Origin: Coriolopsis trogii
Lineage: Eukaryota > Basidiomycota > Agaricomycetes > Polyporales > Polyporaceae
Reading direction: 5' to 3'
DNA: 64,000 nucleotides
Assembly: GCA_020543525.1 (NCBI GenBank)
Contig: JAHYIO010000036.1
Span: 2,542,001 to 2,606,000, forward strand
In this document: positions 45,895 through 58,008 of the stretch, one piece after another
How positions within the stretch are numbered: the first letter of the stretch is position 1
How the letters are laid out: each line of letters opens with the position of its first letter
Notes under the pieces: model-generated
Told to the model about the DNA's origin: nothing
Databases searched by the model: none
Seen by the model: the letters and a program-made list of their open reading frames with translations, nothing else
Position numbers and translations under genes: made by a program

Positions 45895-46495
45895 TTAGTG
45901 GTGCTCGTGAGCGTGCTCAGAGCCCTGGAAGTCGAGGGCGTAGACTGGGGAAAGGAGGCTCGAAGAGTCAAGAGACAGACACAAGTCAAGGAAGCCGGCA
46001 ACGTACCGGAGCCACACTCCGGGCAGCGGCGATTCTTCTGCTTGGTGAGGGTCATCCAGAGGAGCTCGTGAGACTCGGCGGGTGAGCCAGTGCAGCCAAT
46101 GATACGCTCAGGCTCCTGCATGGCATTACAACACGTTGAGCCTCTTGATCACGAAAACGCGACACATGGGAATAAACACGTCGTAGGAGACTGACCATAG
46201 AGAAGACCTTGATAGGGTCAGCAAGGGTACCGATGCGAGAGGAGTCGAGGGGCTTGAAGTCGAAGACCTCGACGCCCTCGATGGCACCGAGGACCTGAAG
46301 ACGCTCGAGACCCGTGGACTGGTTCTCGTCGGTGGGGATTTCACCAGGCTTCGCGCCCTCGCCGAAGATTTGGGGGGCGGCGTGCCCCGAGCGACGCGCA
46401 ACAGTGGTGGAGAGGGCACGCACGGCGGCCGTGCGGGCAGGCCTGACGGCGGCACGAGCAGCGAAAGAGGCGGGGCGGAGGGCGGCGGCGAACAT
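45895..46495 (-). CDS. COX5B: Cytochrome c oxidase subunit Vb (yeast Cox4)
   Basis: Nuclear-encoded, zinc-binding subunit of mitochondrial complex IV. Three exons fit in phase: 46196-46495, 46007-46115, 45895-45944, giving 152 aa. The N-terminus (FAARAAVRPARTAAVRALST) is a mitochondrial presequence. The mature part contains GEIPTDENQSTGLERLQVLG, then DPIKVFSM|EPERIIGCTG, and the zinc-site residues in GCTGSPAESHE and RRCPECGSG, ending VYALDFQGSEHAHEHH. The His-rich tail is typical of fungal orthologs. The start ATG opens the presequence; an upstream in-frame ATG nine codons earlier is less likely. It is divergent from the Ca2+/H+ exchanger across 485 bp. Confidence 0.93.
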
Positions 46496-46980
46496 GGTTT
46501 TTGGGAGACTGCAAGCAAGCAACGAGCGAGCGGAAGCGTGTCGCCGTCGGGGTCGATGGGCGTCGCGTGACGACCCGGGTCACGGGCAGGGAGGGTCACA
46601 GAAGTCACACAACACGGCTTAATCACCCGATGTGGCCCGGCACTGGACGGCAGCGATGACGTAAGGTGCTTCTGAAGCAAGTGCTGGGACGGAAAAGGCA
46701 GGCGGCTTGGAATCGAAGGTGTCGCAGCGTTCGCCTAATCCGACGGAACACGTTCGCTTCGTTCGCGTTGGGCCACTCATGCGTTCATCACCAGCTCGAG
46801 CGCGAGCAGCGGCGGCTAGCACGCGCTGCGGACAGACACTCTCGCCTCCATATTCCTATTCGCGTGTTGCGCTGCTTGTCCTCCGACATCCACCTCCTAC
46901 CCCACTCCTACCCCGGTCGCTGGTGACCGCCCACATTCTTTTCTCCCTCCCTGCTCCGCCGCGACTGACTGCCGCCTACG
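46496..46980. other. Shared 5' region of COX5B and the exchanger
   Basis: 485 bp between divergent start codons. The side near the exchanger ATG is C/T-rich. No gene. Confidence 0.55.
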
Positions 46981-49900
46981 ATGCTCTCGCGATCGTCAAC
47001 AAGGGAGCCACTAGCCTCATCCATTTCGCCCTCCTCATCCGACTCAAATGACAAGCTAACCTCGCGCCTTCACCCACTGCCTCTCCCCGTCATGTCGCGC
47101 ACGCCCACGAACGGCTCAGCCTACTCGTATACTTCCACCCTCGCTCTGAACCCCAGCCCCGAACGCGCAAAGCCTCAGAAGTCCTTCGCGCAGAGACTCT
47201 TCTCGGGATGGAAGCGGGATGGAGATCAGCATCCTGATCGTGAACTTGAGTCCTCCAATCCTGGCCAATACCCCCTCGACAAGGGCGGCGGCGGGAGACC
47301 TCCGCGAAGTGCATGGCATGGATGGAAGGCCATCCTCTTCGATTCGTGTGCGTGTATGCGCGTTTCACCCATCCCTCTGTGTGCTCATGTACGCATACAA
47401 CAGGGTTCAACATTCTGATCTTTCTCCTTCCTGTGGCGGTAAGTCTACAAAGACGGTGCGTACAAGGGTGCTCACTCTCGTTTGCAGGGTATTCTCAAGG
47501 CCACCACCGAGGACTCGGAAACGCTGGTTTTCGCAGGTGGGCGTCTCTCTGTGCCAGTGCATTTTCTGTATTCATAGCAGTCGCCCAGCGTGTCTGCTTT
47601 CTATGGTACCATTGGTCAAGGTTCGTCCTCGCGCTCTTCCGAAGCTCTATTCTCGGACGCTACGAGATGTTCTTTGGCGGTCCAAGCGAAACGGACGCTC
47701 ACGACTTCCACGTTACGACACAGCTTCATGATCTTGCCACAGGTGTCCTCTCCCGGAGAATAGGCGGATCGAAGACGGGTCTGCTCAACTCCAGCTTGGT
47801 ACGAATCCGCTCTTTTCGCTGCGCACACATGTCCACTAACGGTAGTCACCTCCAAGAGTAACATGTATGTTTCCCGTTGACTGACCACGTAACTAACATA
47901 CTGATGCGCGCTGCGACTAGAGTGGAGCTTGTGATAGCGGTAAGTTCGCGTTGACTCAATATGCATCACATTCTGATGTTATCGACTCAGGTTATCGCAC
48001 TTCGTAAATGTGAACTGAGAGTCGTTCAGTCATCGCGTATGCCCCCCCTTTTTTTCTTATCTTCCCCTCACATGAGCTTATATTACTATGCAGTCATCGG
48101 CGCGATGCTCAGCAAGCTACGTATGTGAATCTCACGCTCAATGAAGTTATTATTTCTGATGGTATCGGATGACTATATACAAAGTCCTCATTCTCGGCAT
48201 GTGCTTCTTCGCCGGTGGTTTGAAGTTCTCGGAACAAGGATTTGATTCCAGTGAGTGCTTTCATCTATGATCGGTCACAGAGGTCTGACATGGAATTCGG
48301 TAGCTGCAACCCAGATTCACTCGTCTTTACTCAGCATCAGTGTCGGAGCTGTGTTACTTCCAGCCGCGTTCCACTTTGCTCTCACGTACAGCACCGTAGA
48401 CGCAGACGATACTGGTACCAGCATTAGAGATCAGAAGAGAGATATCCTCCGTATGAGTCATGGAGTAAGCACTTGCCCTTTGCTCGAGCATACTCCAAAT
48501 CAGTTGTCTCATAGACTTCCAGGTCGCGATCGTGCTCCTCTTCAGTATGTACATATGTGGTGCTGCTGCGGAAAACCTTGCTGATGCTGCACAGTTTACA
48601 CTTCGTACCTCGTCTTCCAGCTTTGGTCACACACGCACCTGTACCAGGACAACAACGCGCCAAGCAACAAGCATCAGGTCCCGATAGTCCCCGTGGCTGC
48701 CTCCGTCCGCACCGCGACAGCACGCGTGCGCCAGAAAGGGAGCCACATCGCCGGACGCCTGAAGAACGCGAACTCGATTGACCGTCTGCGAGCCGGGTCC
48801 GCCGCCTCGTTCCGGACTCTGAGCCGCACGATGTCGGACGCAAGCTCCCGCCCGACGACTCCAAACCTTCCTTTTGCGGAGAAAGTTATGAGCCCCGTTT
48901 CCGAGGCGCCAGAGACCTCGTTCGACGACGGCGACGGCGATCTGGGCCAGATACGCAGGCCGGGCCCGTACATGCATCCGGTGAGGGAGACGTCGGGCAG
49001 CGGCTCGACGCTCAACGTCAACTCGAGCTCGAGGCTGCTCTCGCCCGAGTCCGCGAGGTCGCGACTGTCTCTGAGCCCGATTGCACCGCCCGCAGAGTCG
49101 ACGGTGCGGCTCGTGACTATCCGTCACGAGGGCCGGGGCTCTGAGTCTGGCGGGAGTCGGACTGGTTCTCCGGCCTCGGGCTCGTATGCGGGCTCGGGCT
49201 CGAGCGACGAGTCGTTTGACTCTGATAAGGAGCGGGCGTGGCATCTTCGTCAGCAGCGGGGCCGGTCGCGGTCGCGGACGCCCATCAGCGACGTGCTCTC
49301 CGCGTACTACCAGGAGAGCCTCAAGGGGGACGACGGTGAGCCGATGGGACGGGGAGTTATTGACATCTCTGAGCGTGGCGGCGCGCAGAAGGGCAAGTCT
49401 GAGCCGGAGATGAGCTGGGCGATGACATTGCTGCTGCTCTCGTGCGTGACTGTGGTACGTGATGTGCTCTATCTACCGCTTGCGTTGTTGAGGGATATGT
49501 GCTGAATGGGTGTGCATGTAGCTCGTCGCTGTGAACGCGGAGTGGATGGTCGACTCGATGGACCATGTGTCTCCCTCGATCAGCAAGGAGTGGATCGGGC
49601 TCATCTTGCTGCCTACTGTCAGCGCGCTCGCAGGCGAGTTGTCATAGCAGTCAGGACTGCCAGGAGAAGCCTGACACCGATATGGACGAACTGCAGAGTG
49701 TATAACGGCCATCAACGTTTCTGTGAAGGACCAGCTTACCCTCAGCATCAGCGTCGCCGTTGGATCGACTATCGTGAGTGCCCTCCCCGCTTCCATCTAC
49801 AGTAAGACAGTGTTGAGCGGTGAACGTGGTCAACACAGCAAACCGCGCTCTTTGTGATCCCTGCCATGGTCATCTTGGGTTGGATTCTCGACAAGCCGCT

Positions 49901-50248
49901 CGCGCTGCTCTTCGACCCGTTCGAGTCTGTGGTGAGTGCAACCGGCCACCTTCTCGCATCTCCCCCAGCGGTGTCATTGACTGACCGATCCCCCACAGGT
50001 GCTGTACATCTCGGTGCATACTATGGGGTACGTCGTGGCCGACGGCAAGTCGAACTGGCTGGAAGGCGTCATCCTCGTTTGTGCGTAGCCAATAAGCACC
50101 TCGACTCCTCCCTCGCTCACCACGCACTAACTTGGACACAGGTCTCTACATCGTCATCGCCGTCACGTTCTGGTTCTACCCCGGCTCGAACTTCTCGACC
50201 AACCTCGCGGTGTGCACGATGTCGCCCCCGATCGCGATTCCCCTCTGA
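46981..50248 (+). CDS. VCX1: Vacuolar Ca2+/H+ exchanger (VCX1/CAX family)
   Basis: Antiporter that loads Ca2+ into the vacuole against H+. Eighteen exons fit in phase from 46981 to 50248, giving 745 aa. The soluble N-terminus (about 120 aa, Ser/Pro-rich) leads to SWFNILIFLLPVAG. The first ion-binding repeat is RIGGSKTGLLNSSL|SNIVELVIAVIALRKCEL, split over exons of 75, 8 (47857-47864), 19 (47921-47939) and 46 nt. The second is VSALAECITAINVSVKDQ, then SISVAVGSTIQTALFVIPAM and LDKPLALLFDPFESVV. A Ser/Arg-rich cytosolic loop of roughly 250 aa (exon 13) separates the two halves. Intron 49634-49696 starts with GC rather than GT. The C-terminus is FWFYPGSNFSTNLAVC plus ten residues. The SNIVEL/AECITA motif variant appears normal for this basidiomycete subgroup. 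Confidence 0.9.
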
Positions 50249-50747
50249 GCACGCAAGAGTCGAGAAAGACGATGCGCGACTGCCGCGGTGTACGACGTCT
50301 CTCTTGAGGATCACATACTGGCTCCCGACCTCTGCGAGGCTGCCCCGTGCATTACTCGACTTGATCGGAACCGGACACCGCCTTGCCGGCGGATATGGAT
50401 GCGGAGCACACATACACATACCACTAGTTCGATTGCATATAGTTTTGTCCACCCCCTGCATACCACCGCGGACGCTAATCTCCCACATTCACTTGTTAGA
50501 TACTTGTCGGACGCTCAGAGCATCGCATGCACGTCCATACACACAGCCTTTCATCGTTTCCGAGTCGATATTGCGTAGAACGTAGACCTTGTAGCACTAG
50601 CGATCGCCGCGCGTTTTTTTGGACTTTCCAGTTGTACTTAGTTACCCACAGCCTGTACCGTCCCGTCGCCTTTGGAAGGCGAGGGCAGCACTTATAATTC
50701 TACACCGTCTTCGAGAGAGATACTTCTGTGCGTACGCCGATCCGCGG
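50249..50747. other. Convergent intergenic region
   Basis: About 500 bp between the 3' ends of the exchanger and NCS2 genes. Short frames only. Confidence 0.55.
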
Positions 50748-52961
50748 TCATTCGTCCAACAGGAACTGATCCACGATCCCTCTCATCTCCTCCCGGCCCA
50801 CCTTCTGGTGATGGAGGACCTCGCCGTTCGCGTTGGTCGCCAGAGAGGCGCCGCGGCTTGACGTCGACAATCGCGCTTCGGTCCAGACGGGCAGGGCGAC
50901 GGGCGAGCCGTCTGTAGGGTGCGGCCAGGGAGGGGACACGGCTCGGGCCCCTCTGCTTGTGAGCGTCGTGTGGCAGGGATAGCATAGGTACGGGGTGAGG
51001 GACGGCCTCGGGTCTGGGTCTGTCGTGTTGGCATTCGCTGTAGACGCGGGTGGGGATCGGGATATGGGGATGTGCGGCGATGGTGAAGGTGAAGGTGGTG
51101 CTGGGGGCTGCGACCGGATGGATATCCGGGTCTTCCATTCTTGCACACCACGCTGCGCAGGGCTGGTGCGAGAGAGATGGTTAGCGAGTGCAGTAGGGAT
51201 TGGATATGGGAGATGGGAGGAAGAGAGCTGAGAGGTAACGAGAACGACGAAGGACGCGTACCGTGCACAGAGGATACATTTGCTGGCGACGGCACCCTTG
51301 GGCGCAAGTTTGCCGCACGTGCGGACGATCGTCGACACCGTCGACGGGTAGTCCTGCTCCAGCCCGACGATGAAGTCTGTCCGCGGCGCGCGTTCAGGCA
51401 GCGGCGACAGCGCATGTGTCGTGTTAGCGGGCCAGAAATTCCCAGATCGAGGCGTGCAGCGTACCTTTTGTGAGCGTGCCGATCCCGGGCTTCGCGCCCG
51501 GCCAGACCCACTTCTCCTTCCCGACGACGGCGACGTGCGACCACCACGCCCAGGCGGCGCACTCCTTCATGCCCACGTCTCGCAGTGGGCGGACGATGCG
51601 CACTGAGCGTCTGTGGGGCTCGCCATCCGTTGTGTTCTTCGCTTTCCTCTTCTTTCCCTGTTCGTTCTTGCTCTCCTCTGCGCGCGACGGCGGTTCCTCC
51701 GATGCTGCTGCTGTGACCGTTGTGATTGTTGTCGCTGATGACGATGGCGATGACGATGGCCCAGGAGAGGGACTGTCGGGATCCGGCGACCACTCTTCCA
51801 TCGTCTCCTCGCGGACGTTGAAGCCCGCGCCTTGGGCGACCCCGGAGATGAGCGAGACTGCAAGGCTGGTAAGGGAGGTCCCGAGGAGTAGGTGAGAAGA
51901 CTCGGTCTGGACGGCGGTGTGGAGGAGCAGGAGGCGGATGAGCGTTTGGACGGAGGTATGTATCGCGGTAGGGGTGGGGAGGGAGGAGAGGTACGCGCGG
52001 AGGGATGCTAGAGGATCTGCGTGGGCCGTAGAGTGCGGGTCTATGGGGAGCTCTGCGAGGGACGTGAGAGACGTGAGAGGGCAAGCGGATGAGGGGCTAT
52101 ATGAGCGGGCGGGCGGGCGCACCTTCGCTAGACAGATGTACACCGAGGTCTACAGACGGAGGCCTGCCTCCTACCTTCTCCCACCACACCCGATCGAAGG
52201 CGTTCCGCAAGCGGAGGGGGACGAACTCGAGCTCGTCGTAACGCGCCACATGCGCCGCGATCTCCTCCGTCCTGTCCTGCATCTACATTGAGACGCAACC
52301 GTCAGTCGCACACTCTCCATTGCGCGCGCGCGCGCATGTTCAGACCACCACACCACGTTCGCCCAGGCGCGTCCCGAACAGTGTGCAGGGGAGAGAAAAG
52401 ACGGAGACTCACCCCGGGGAACGCATCGCACACCTCGACGTAGCAAACGGCGACCTTCTTCCACACGCGCTCGTGCCGCGGGTGCATCTTCCCGCCCTCG
52501 GCGGGCATCGTCGCCGCGTCGAGCGCGACATAGCACCGATGGACGAGATCGAGGAGGACAGACGACCCGAGCCCGCCCGAGAACGCGACGAGGAGGTTGC
52601 CCGCCGGCTTGAGCGCGGTGCGCCTTGGCCCGTCCGGCCGCGCGTTCACCGTCGGCTCGAGGGCGCGGCGGAACTTGTGCGTGATGAGCGGCACGAAGCA
52701 GCCTCTGCATGGACACAGCGAGGTCGTCTGTCAGTATATCAGGGAGGGCGGGATCCGTGTGTGCGACAGACTTGCAGTAGACGGCGTGTCTGATGACGAT
52801 GTTGCCTTGGGCATCCTTGCACTTGACGCAGTTTTTCGTCTTGTCGTACTTTTTGCGGCCTGCAGCGACGCTCAGCGTTCGTGATGGACCACGAATGATG
52901 GTGGTATGTGCGTACGCTGCATGAGAGCATCCGTTTCGACTGTCGGGTTTCCGCAAGACAT
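50748..52961 (-). CDS. NCS2: Cytoplasmic tRNA 2-thiolation protein 2 (NCS2/CTU2)
   Basis: With Ncs6/Ctu1 it thiolates the wobble uridine of cytosolic tRNAs for Lys, Glu and Gln. The N-terminus is joined across two introns: MSCGNPTVETDALMQ|RRKKYDKTKNCVKCK, then AVYCK|GCFVPLITHKFRR, giving two CxxC pairs. Next is the PP-loop-like SGGLGSSVLLDLVHRCY, PRHERVWKKVAVCYVEVCDA, LLLGTSLTSLAVSLISGVAQG, a Ser/acidic insert and ECAAWAWWSHVAVVG. The C-terminus has GKLAPKGAVASKCILC and YLCYPCHTTLTSRG (another CxxC) and ends in DQFLLDE. An intron near 52320 carries a GC dinucleotide run. The start fits the universal MSCGNP opening of the family. Identification is strong; exact borders of the middle exons were not all fixed. 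Confidence 0.9.
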
Positions 52962-53860
52962 GGTGGTAAGAAGAAAGCCGAAAATCTCGGAGTACTGACA
53001 GATCTAGGAGTCGACAAGCGAGGAGAGATTACGATCTGACTCATCGCATCGCGTATATGCGCAATGGATGCTTGTTTGCGGAAACACTTGGTCTCGTCAT
53101 TAAGAACGTTAACTCATAAGATCCAATATACATGCTATGCTATTGATACAGCAACGTCCTGAGTCGTCCGACGCCCATCGTGTATATTACGGTACGCGGA
53201 GGAAAAACAGCGCGTCACTGTGACACAGCACTAATGCATTCGCGTGCGCACAGGTGGAAGAAAAGAAGGGACGCTGATGGTGGAGGTGATAGGGATATGC
53301 GAGTGGGAGAGTAGTGGCGAAAGACAGAGCGAGGGACGAAAGCGAGTGAAAGATGGGAGAGAGTGCACGTGCGCGTGGATGGATGGGACTGACAATATGT
53401 GGCACGGAGGGGGTATGGAAAAGAATACATCGGGTAGACGTCGACCGAAACCAGGAAGAGTAATAAACCAAGCGATTGTATGCATAAGAAAAGGTAGAGA
53501 TGTGGCGGAAGCATCGAAAGAATGCGTCATACGTGTATCATCGTCGGAAAGAAGGGATAGGAGTAACAGGACAAAGTGATGGCACATCGTACTGCGGGCG
53601 CAACATGTTGATGCCTGTGCCTGTCCACCCATACAAGGAGGCGACCCGGGGGGGGGGGGGAATGGGCTCGCGAAAATGCCATCGAGTTGCCCTAGAGCTG
53701 AGCAATACTTTTACAATCCCAGCTGACCAGCAGTAGCGGCGCCTGACGGGTAAGATGCGTGTATATGCCCTACCAGAGGCGGTTGGAGTGTAGGCGGGTC
53801 AGGAGGATGTCTATTGGCAACATAGAGGAGAAATGAGAGGGGAGGATGTGTCCGACAACA
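52962..53860. other. Intergenic
   Basis: About 900 bp between the NCS2 start and the 3' end of the next minus-strand gene. It holds purine-rich sequence and a G13 run at 53648-53660. No gene. Confidence 0.5.
53648..53660. repeat. Poly-G run
   Basis: Thirteen consecutive G. It may be a length-variable or assembly-sensitive site. Confidence 0.85.
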
Positions 53861-54979
53861 TCAGGGATGGCCACGGAAGACTTGTGCGAGAGCCGAGGAT
53901 GATAGACTGTGCGACAGTGTCGCCTTCAGCTCTGACAAGTCGCCGCCGACGCCTTCACATAAGGCGACGCTGTTGCGCTTCCACTTGTTGTCCGCCAAGT
54001 GATGCCGATCGTGATTGTTCGCACGGTCCCGTACACTTTCCTCTCGTCCCCGGCCTTCGTGACCAAGCTGCTCCAGCTTTTCGGTCAAATCGCTCAAGCT
54101 ACCGCCTCGTGAACGGCCCTGTGGGACGTCGACCGCGGTGAATGGAGCGTCAGCCGCAGCGTTGCGGTTCGCCCGATGCTTCTTTACGAGCCCGGGAGGA
54201 ATGGGTGGATCGCGGGGGTTGAGTTTCAAGTGGATGGGGGAGAAACTGCGAGCGTCGCCGCGCACTTTGCCTGGGATCGCGGTGGAAATATTGGGCATAG
54301 AGAAGGAAGCAGGAAAAGGCATGGTGGGAATGCCATGAGGGAACGAGGCAAAGGGCGACGCGAGGACGGAAAAGGGCTGGAGGGCGGATTCATACTCCTG
54401 GACATGAGGTGGACAGCGGGACGTCGGAGGGAAGGGGTACTCGAAACGAGGAGACAAGTCAAAGGGAGTGCCCACGATCGACGAGGGGGAGTGCAGGTTG
54501 AGCGACCCTAGCTCTATACGGGGTTTCGCGACCGACTGGGGGGGAGCCCGTTCGAAGTGATCCTATCTGGCTATCAACGTGGGCGGGAGAGATGTGAGAG
54601 CCGGAGATGCTCACCTGCGAAACCGCTGTTCCGTCCTCTACAGGTACGAGGACGACGTCGGCGGTGTCTGGGTCAGGCGTGGGCCCATCCAACAACTCGT
54701 CCGGGGAGAGGAGGTCTGGATCTGAGAGGGGATCTACCGGGACGCAAGTCGAGGGGACTGTCGGCATGAGTCTGGAGTTCAACAGCGCGGGGAGACGAGG
54801 GACCACGTCTGGGGACGAGGACGAGGAGAGGGGGAGGTGCGCGTTGTGCGTGCCGCTGTTGCAGTCGACTTGGAGGACGGCGGATATGATGGGGACCTGG
54901 ACCAGAGGTGAGAACGGCAGGCAAGTCTCCTGTCTATATACAGCACCACTCTGCGCCCAGGCTGGGGCGGCTGATGCCA
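53861..54979 (-). CDS. Hypothetical disordered Pro/Ser-rich protein
   Basis: Two exons are clear: one ending at 54615 (VVLVPVEDGTAVSQ|) and one at 53861-54562 (|DHFERAPPQSVAKPR), phase 0 across a 52-nt intron with a canonical donor and TAG acceptor. The 5' end is uncertain. The upstream frame is open to 55130; an ATG at 54979 (MASAAPAWAQSG) and another at 54768 (MPTVPSTC) are possible starts. The sequence is acidic then Pro/Ser-rich (PLSDPDLLSPDELLDGPTPD, RFEYPFPPTSRCPP) with a short basic, possibly helical C-terminus (SDLTEKLEQLGHEGRGREE). No domain is recognised; mostly intrinsically disordered. It is divergent from URK1. Confidence 0.5.
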
Positions 54980-55473
54980 TGGCCGGATATGGTGTTTTCG
55001 CGCCTCCAGCCCGTCTTTCTCCACATTTCCCAGCATTTCGTGCGCGGTCTTGTGGCCAACCGTCGTCAGCCACCTTCAGCCACCCGCCTTGCCGCGGCAT
55101 CAATGAGTCGATGACCGCATGGCGGCCCATCCTGCGTCCCGCCTCCTGGCTTTCACTTCAACCTGTGCCACTACGTATACGTACTAGGTCTGCTTCTCGG
55201 GGCTACTCGTCGGCCTCGCGGAGCCCCCGCTATCCGCGCCCATGGTGAAAAACATAAGCGAGTTCAGGCAAATCATGGGAAAGTCAGAATAAAAGTCACG
55301 AAAGTTACCATCAGCATGGCGCTTACGGTAGCGCTCATAGTTGATAGCACGCGAGCGTTTCTCCAACTGTACGAGGGTCTATTTCACTCTAGTCTGTCTT
55401 GCACTCAAGTACTGCAAGAGCGCACTCTTCCGCTACCATCTCTCTGCGTGCCCGTACATCTCTACACATCGCT
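54980..55473. other. Divergent intergenic region
   Basis: About 490 bp between the hypothetical gene and URK1, presumably both promoters. No further feature seen. Confidence 0.5.
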
Positions 55474-58008
55474 ATGAGTGAACCTCTAAAGGGCAGCAAA
55501 GATCAGAAGGCTCCGGCGCAATTGCTGGAAATCCCAGCACCGCGGCCACCACTCTCGAGGACAGTATCGAACGTGCTCGGTCCTGCTACTGGTCCTCGTG
55601 CCGACATCCTTGTTCAGGCCAAGAAGAACACAATCCTCAAATCTCACGGACGCCCACCTTGGTACGCTTCGTGACCTTCCGCCCCTCCACAATTTCTCAT
55701 TCGAGAAGGTACGATGAGGAGGGTCACGCTATATGCGACGCTTTCGTGATCGGCATTGCTGGTGCGTTGTCTAGGCCCGCATGGTTTCCCACAACGTACC
55801 GCTGAGAGTGCGCAGGCGGGTCTGCTAGCGGCAAGGTATGTGCCAGACATCGCGAGTCGCCCCACACGTGTGGTTCGAACACATTGCAATCAGACACACG
55901 TCGCTCGACGAATAGTCCAGGCCCTGGGCTCCATCCCAACAGTCGTTATCTTGTCCCAGGTCAGTCTGGGGGTTTGCTCTTTGCGTAGGCGATATGCAAA
56001 CGTTGAGTAGGATAGCTTCTATAAACGCCATTCTCCGCAAGAATTGGAGCTAGCCTTCGCGAACAGTTACGACTTTGATCATCCAGGTATTCGCCCTCAT
56101 TTCGAGACTGTTCGCAATCTGCTTCTTTCTGAACATTCGCGCGATAGATGCCATCGACATGCCGCTTTTTGCTTCCGTATGTCTGATCGCTTGGCTCTTC
56201 GCGTTTCCCCAGAGGTTTGAGGTCATTCGACCTTAGTGCCTTGCAGATCTCAAGGCCGGACGGCAATCCAACATCCCAATCTACTCGTTCACAGAGCATC
56301 AACGTCTGGAGGAAACCAAATATCTATATGGCGCATCTATCATCATCGGTAGGCAACCTGTTTACTTGATCCGCAATGTCTAACTGTGAGATCTCTTCAC
56401 CAGTTGAGGGAATTCTTGCCTTGCATGACCCAGCTCTCCGAGACCTCTATGACCTCAAGGTAAATTGTCGCGAACGTTCCGGGCAAGACCAACATTGAAT
56501 GATCTCCCAGATCTTCGTGCAGTGCGACTCTGACCTCATGCTCGCTCGGCGCATCAGTCGCGACACCAAGGAGCGGGGGAGAAGCGTTGATGGCATATTA
56601 GAACAGTCAGTGGCGTGAAGGTCGATGAGATCATCGAAGGCTAACAAGCGTCAAGGTATCTGCGATACGTCAAGCCAGCATACGACAACTTTGTCCAACC
56701 CACTTCCCGTTTCGCGAACATCGTCAGTGACACCCGATCTGCCGCCATGGATAAGCATCTCATCTTGTCCTCGCAGATCGTGCCCGGTTCGGACAACACA
56801 GTTGCCATCGAACTCATCGCGACCCATGTCCGGCGGAAGATCGAGGATCGGTCAAGATACCTCAGAAAGAGCCTTGCACGTGTCGGTCCGCCGAATTCGA
56901 CCTGTTCAGATCCTGCGCAGTTGCAGATACCGAATCTCACGGTGCTCCGACAAACACCGCAACTGCGAGTGAGTCGGTCCTATTTTGACATGACCCAATC
57001 ATGACCTCATCTGCATCCTATGCATGCAGGGCATATACACCATCTTGCGAGATCAGTCCACTAGCCGGGAAGACTTCATTTTCTTCGTGGACCGGCTATC
57101 GACCTTTCTCATTGAGAAGGCACTGGAATTCCTTCCTTACAAGGATCGTGCTGTCACAACACCCGTCGGTGCGACTTATACTGGCCGACAGCTCGATGTT
57201 GAGGTAAGTCGTAATACTTCCGCTATCGGGCATTTAGAGCTCACGCCTCTCCCTAGAATGTCTGCGGTATCTCCATCTTGCGCTCGTAAGTACACCGTGC
57301 TATTGTATGCATGACTTCTGACACCCTTCTGCTCTGCAGAGGTGGACCATTAGAACGCGGCCTTCGACGCGTGATCCAGGACATCCGTATAGGCTCGCTC
57401 CTCATCCAATCCGAAGACAACACCGGCGAGCCCCTCCTCCTCCATCTCATGCTCCCCGCCTGCATCCGACAACGCCACCTCGCCAAGAACAGCTTCGTCT
57501 TCCTGCTCGACGCACAGGTCGGCCCGCTCCTCTTACCCTGTTTCTGTCGTATTGTAGTAACCCGCCCCCGTCGCGCCATTGAACGGGAACCTCCAGATCG
57601 GGACCGGGGCAGCCGCCTTCATGGCGATCCGCGTCCTCCTCGACCACGGCGTCCCCCAAGAGAACATCATCTTCGTCACCTTCATCGTCTCCGCCTCCGG
57701 GGGCGTGCGCGTCCTCGAGCGCGCGTACCCGCGCGTGCGCATCATCTGCGGCGCCGTCGACCCTGTGTTGCGCGAGTCGTGGGCGCTGTGGGATACGGCG
57801 CCGGTGAGCCCGAGCGAGGAGGCGGGGACGCCGACGGCGAAGACGAAGGCCGAGGCCGAGGCGGAGGGGAGGAAGGTGTGGGTCGTTGAGCCGGGGATGG
57901 GGCATATAGGTGAGTGCGACGCTGGGTTTTTGGGGGCGTCTTGTGGTTGCGAGACGTGGGATGCTGATAGTTTGATTTCGGAATGCAGGGGATCGGTACT
58001 ACCTATAA
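55474..58008 (+). CDS. URK1: Uridine kinase / UPRT-like fusion (URK1)
   Basis: Phosphorylates uridine and cytidine in pyrimidine salvage; the C-terminal half resembles uracil phosphoribosyltransferase. The kinase part has the Walker A motif GGSASGKT, whose core lies on a 20-nt exon (55816-55835). Next are VVILSQ|DSFYK, ANSYDFDHP|DAIDMP, IPIYSFTEHQR, VEGILALHDPALRD, KIFVQCDSDLMLARRI and RDTKERGRSVDGILEQYLRY. The UPRT-like part has LRDQSTSREDFIFFVDRLS, TGRQLDVE, GGPLERGLRRVIQDIRIGSL, DAQIGTGAAAFMAIRVLLDHG, NIIFVTFIVSASGGVRVL and the terminal PGMGHIGDRYYL. Fourteen or so exons are needed, several under 80 nt. An Ala/Glu-rich insert (KTKAEAEAEGRK) precedes the last motif. The Met at 55474 starts the conserved N-terminal region. 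Confidence 0.9.

Noticed and set aside
49522..49773. Loss of the GNAAEH motif in the second exchanger repeat as an inactivating deletion
   Set aside because: SALAECITAINVSVK fits the alternative SNIVEL/AECITA signature of a basidiomycete subgroup, and the first repeat shows the matching variant, so the protein is probably functional.
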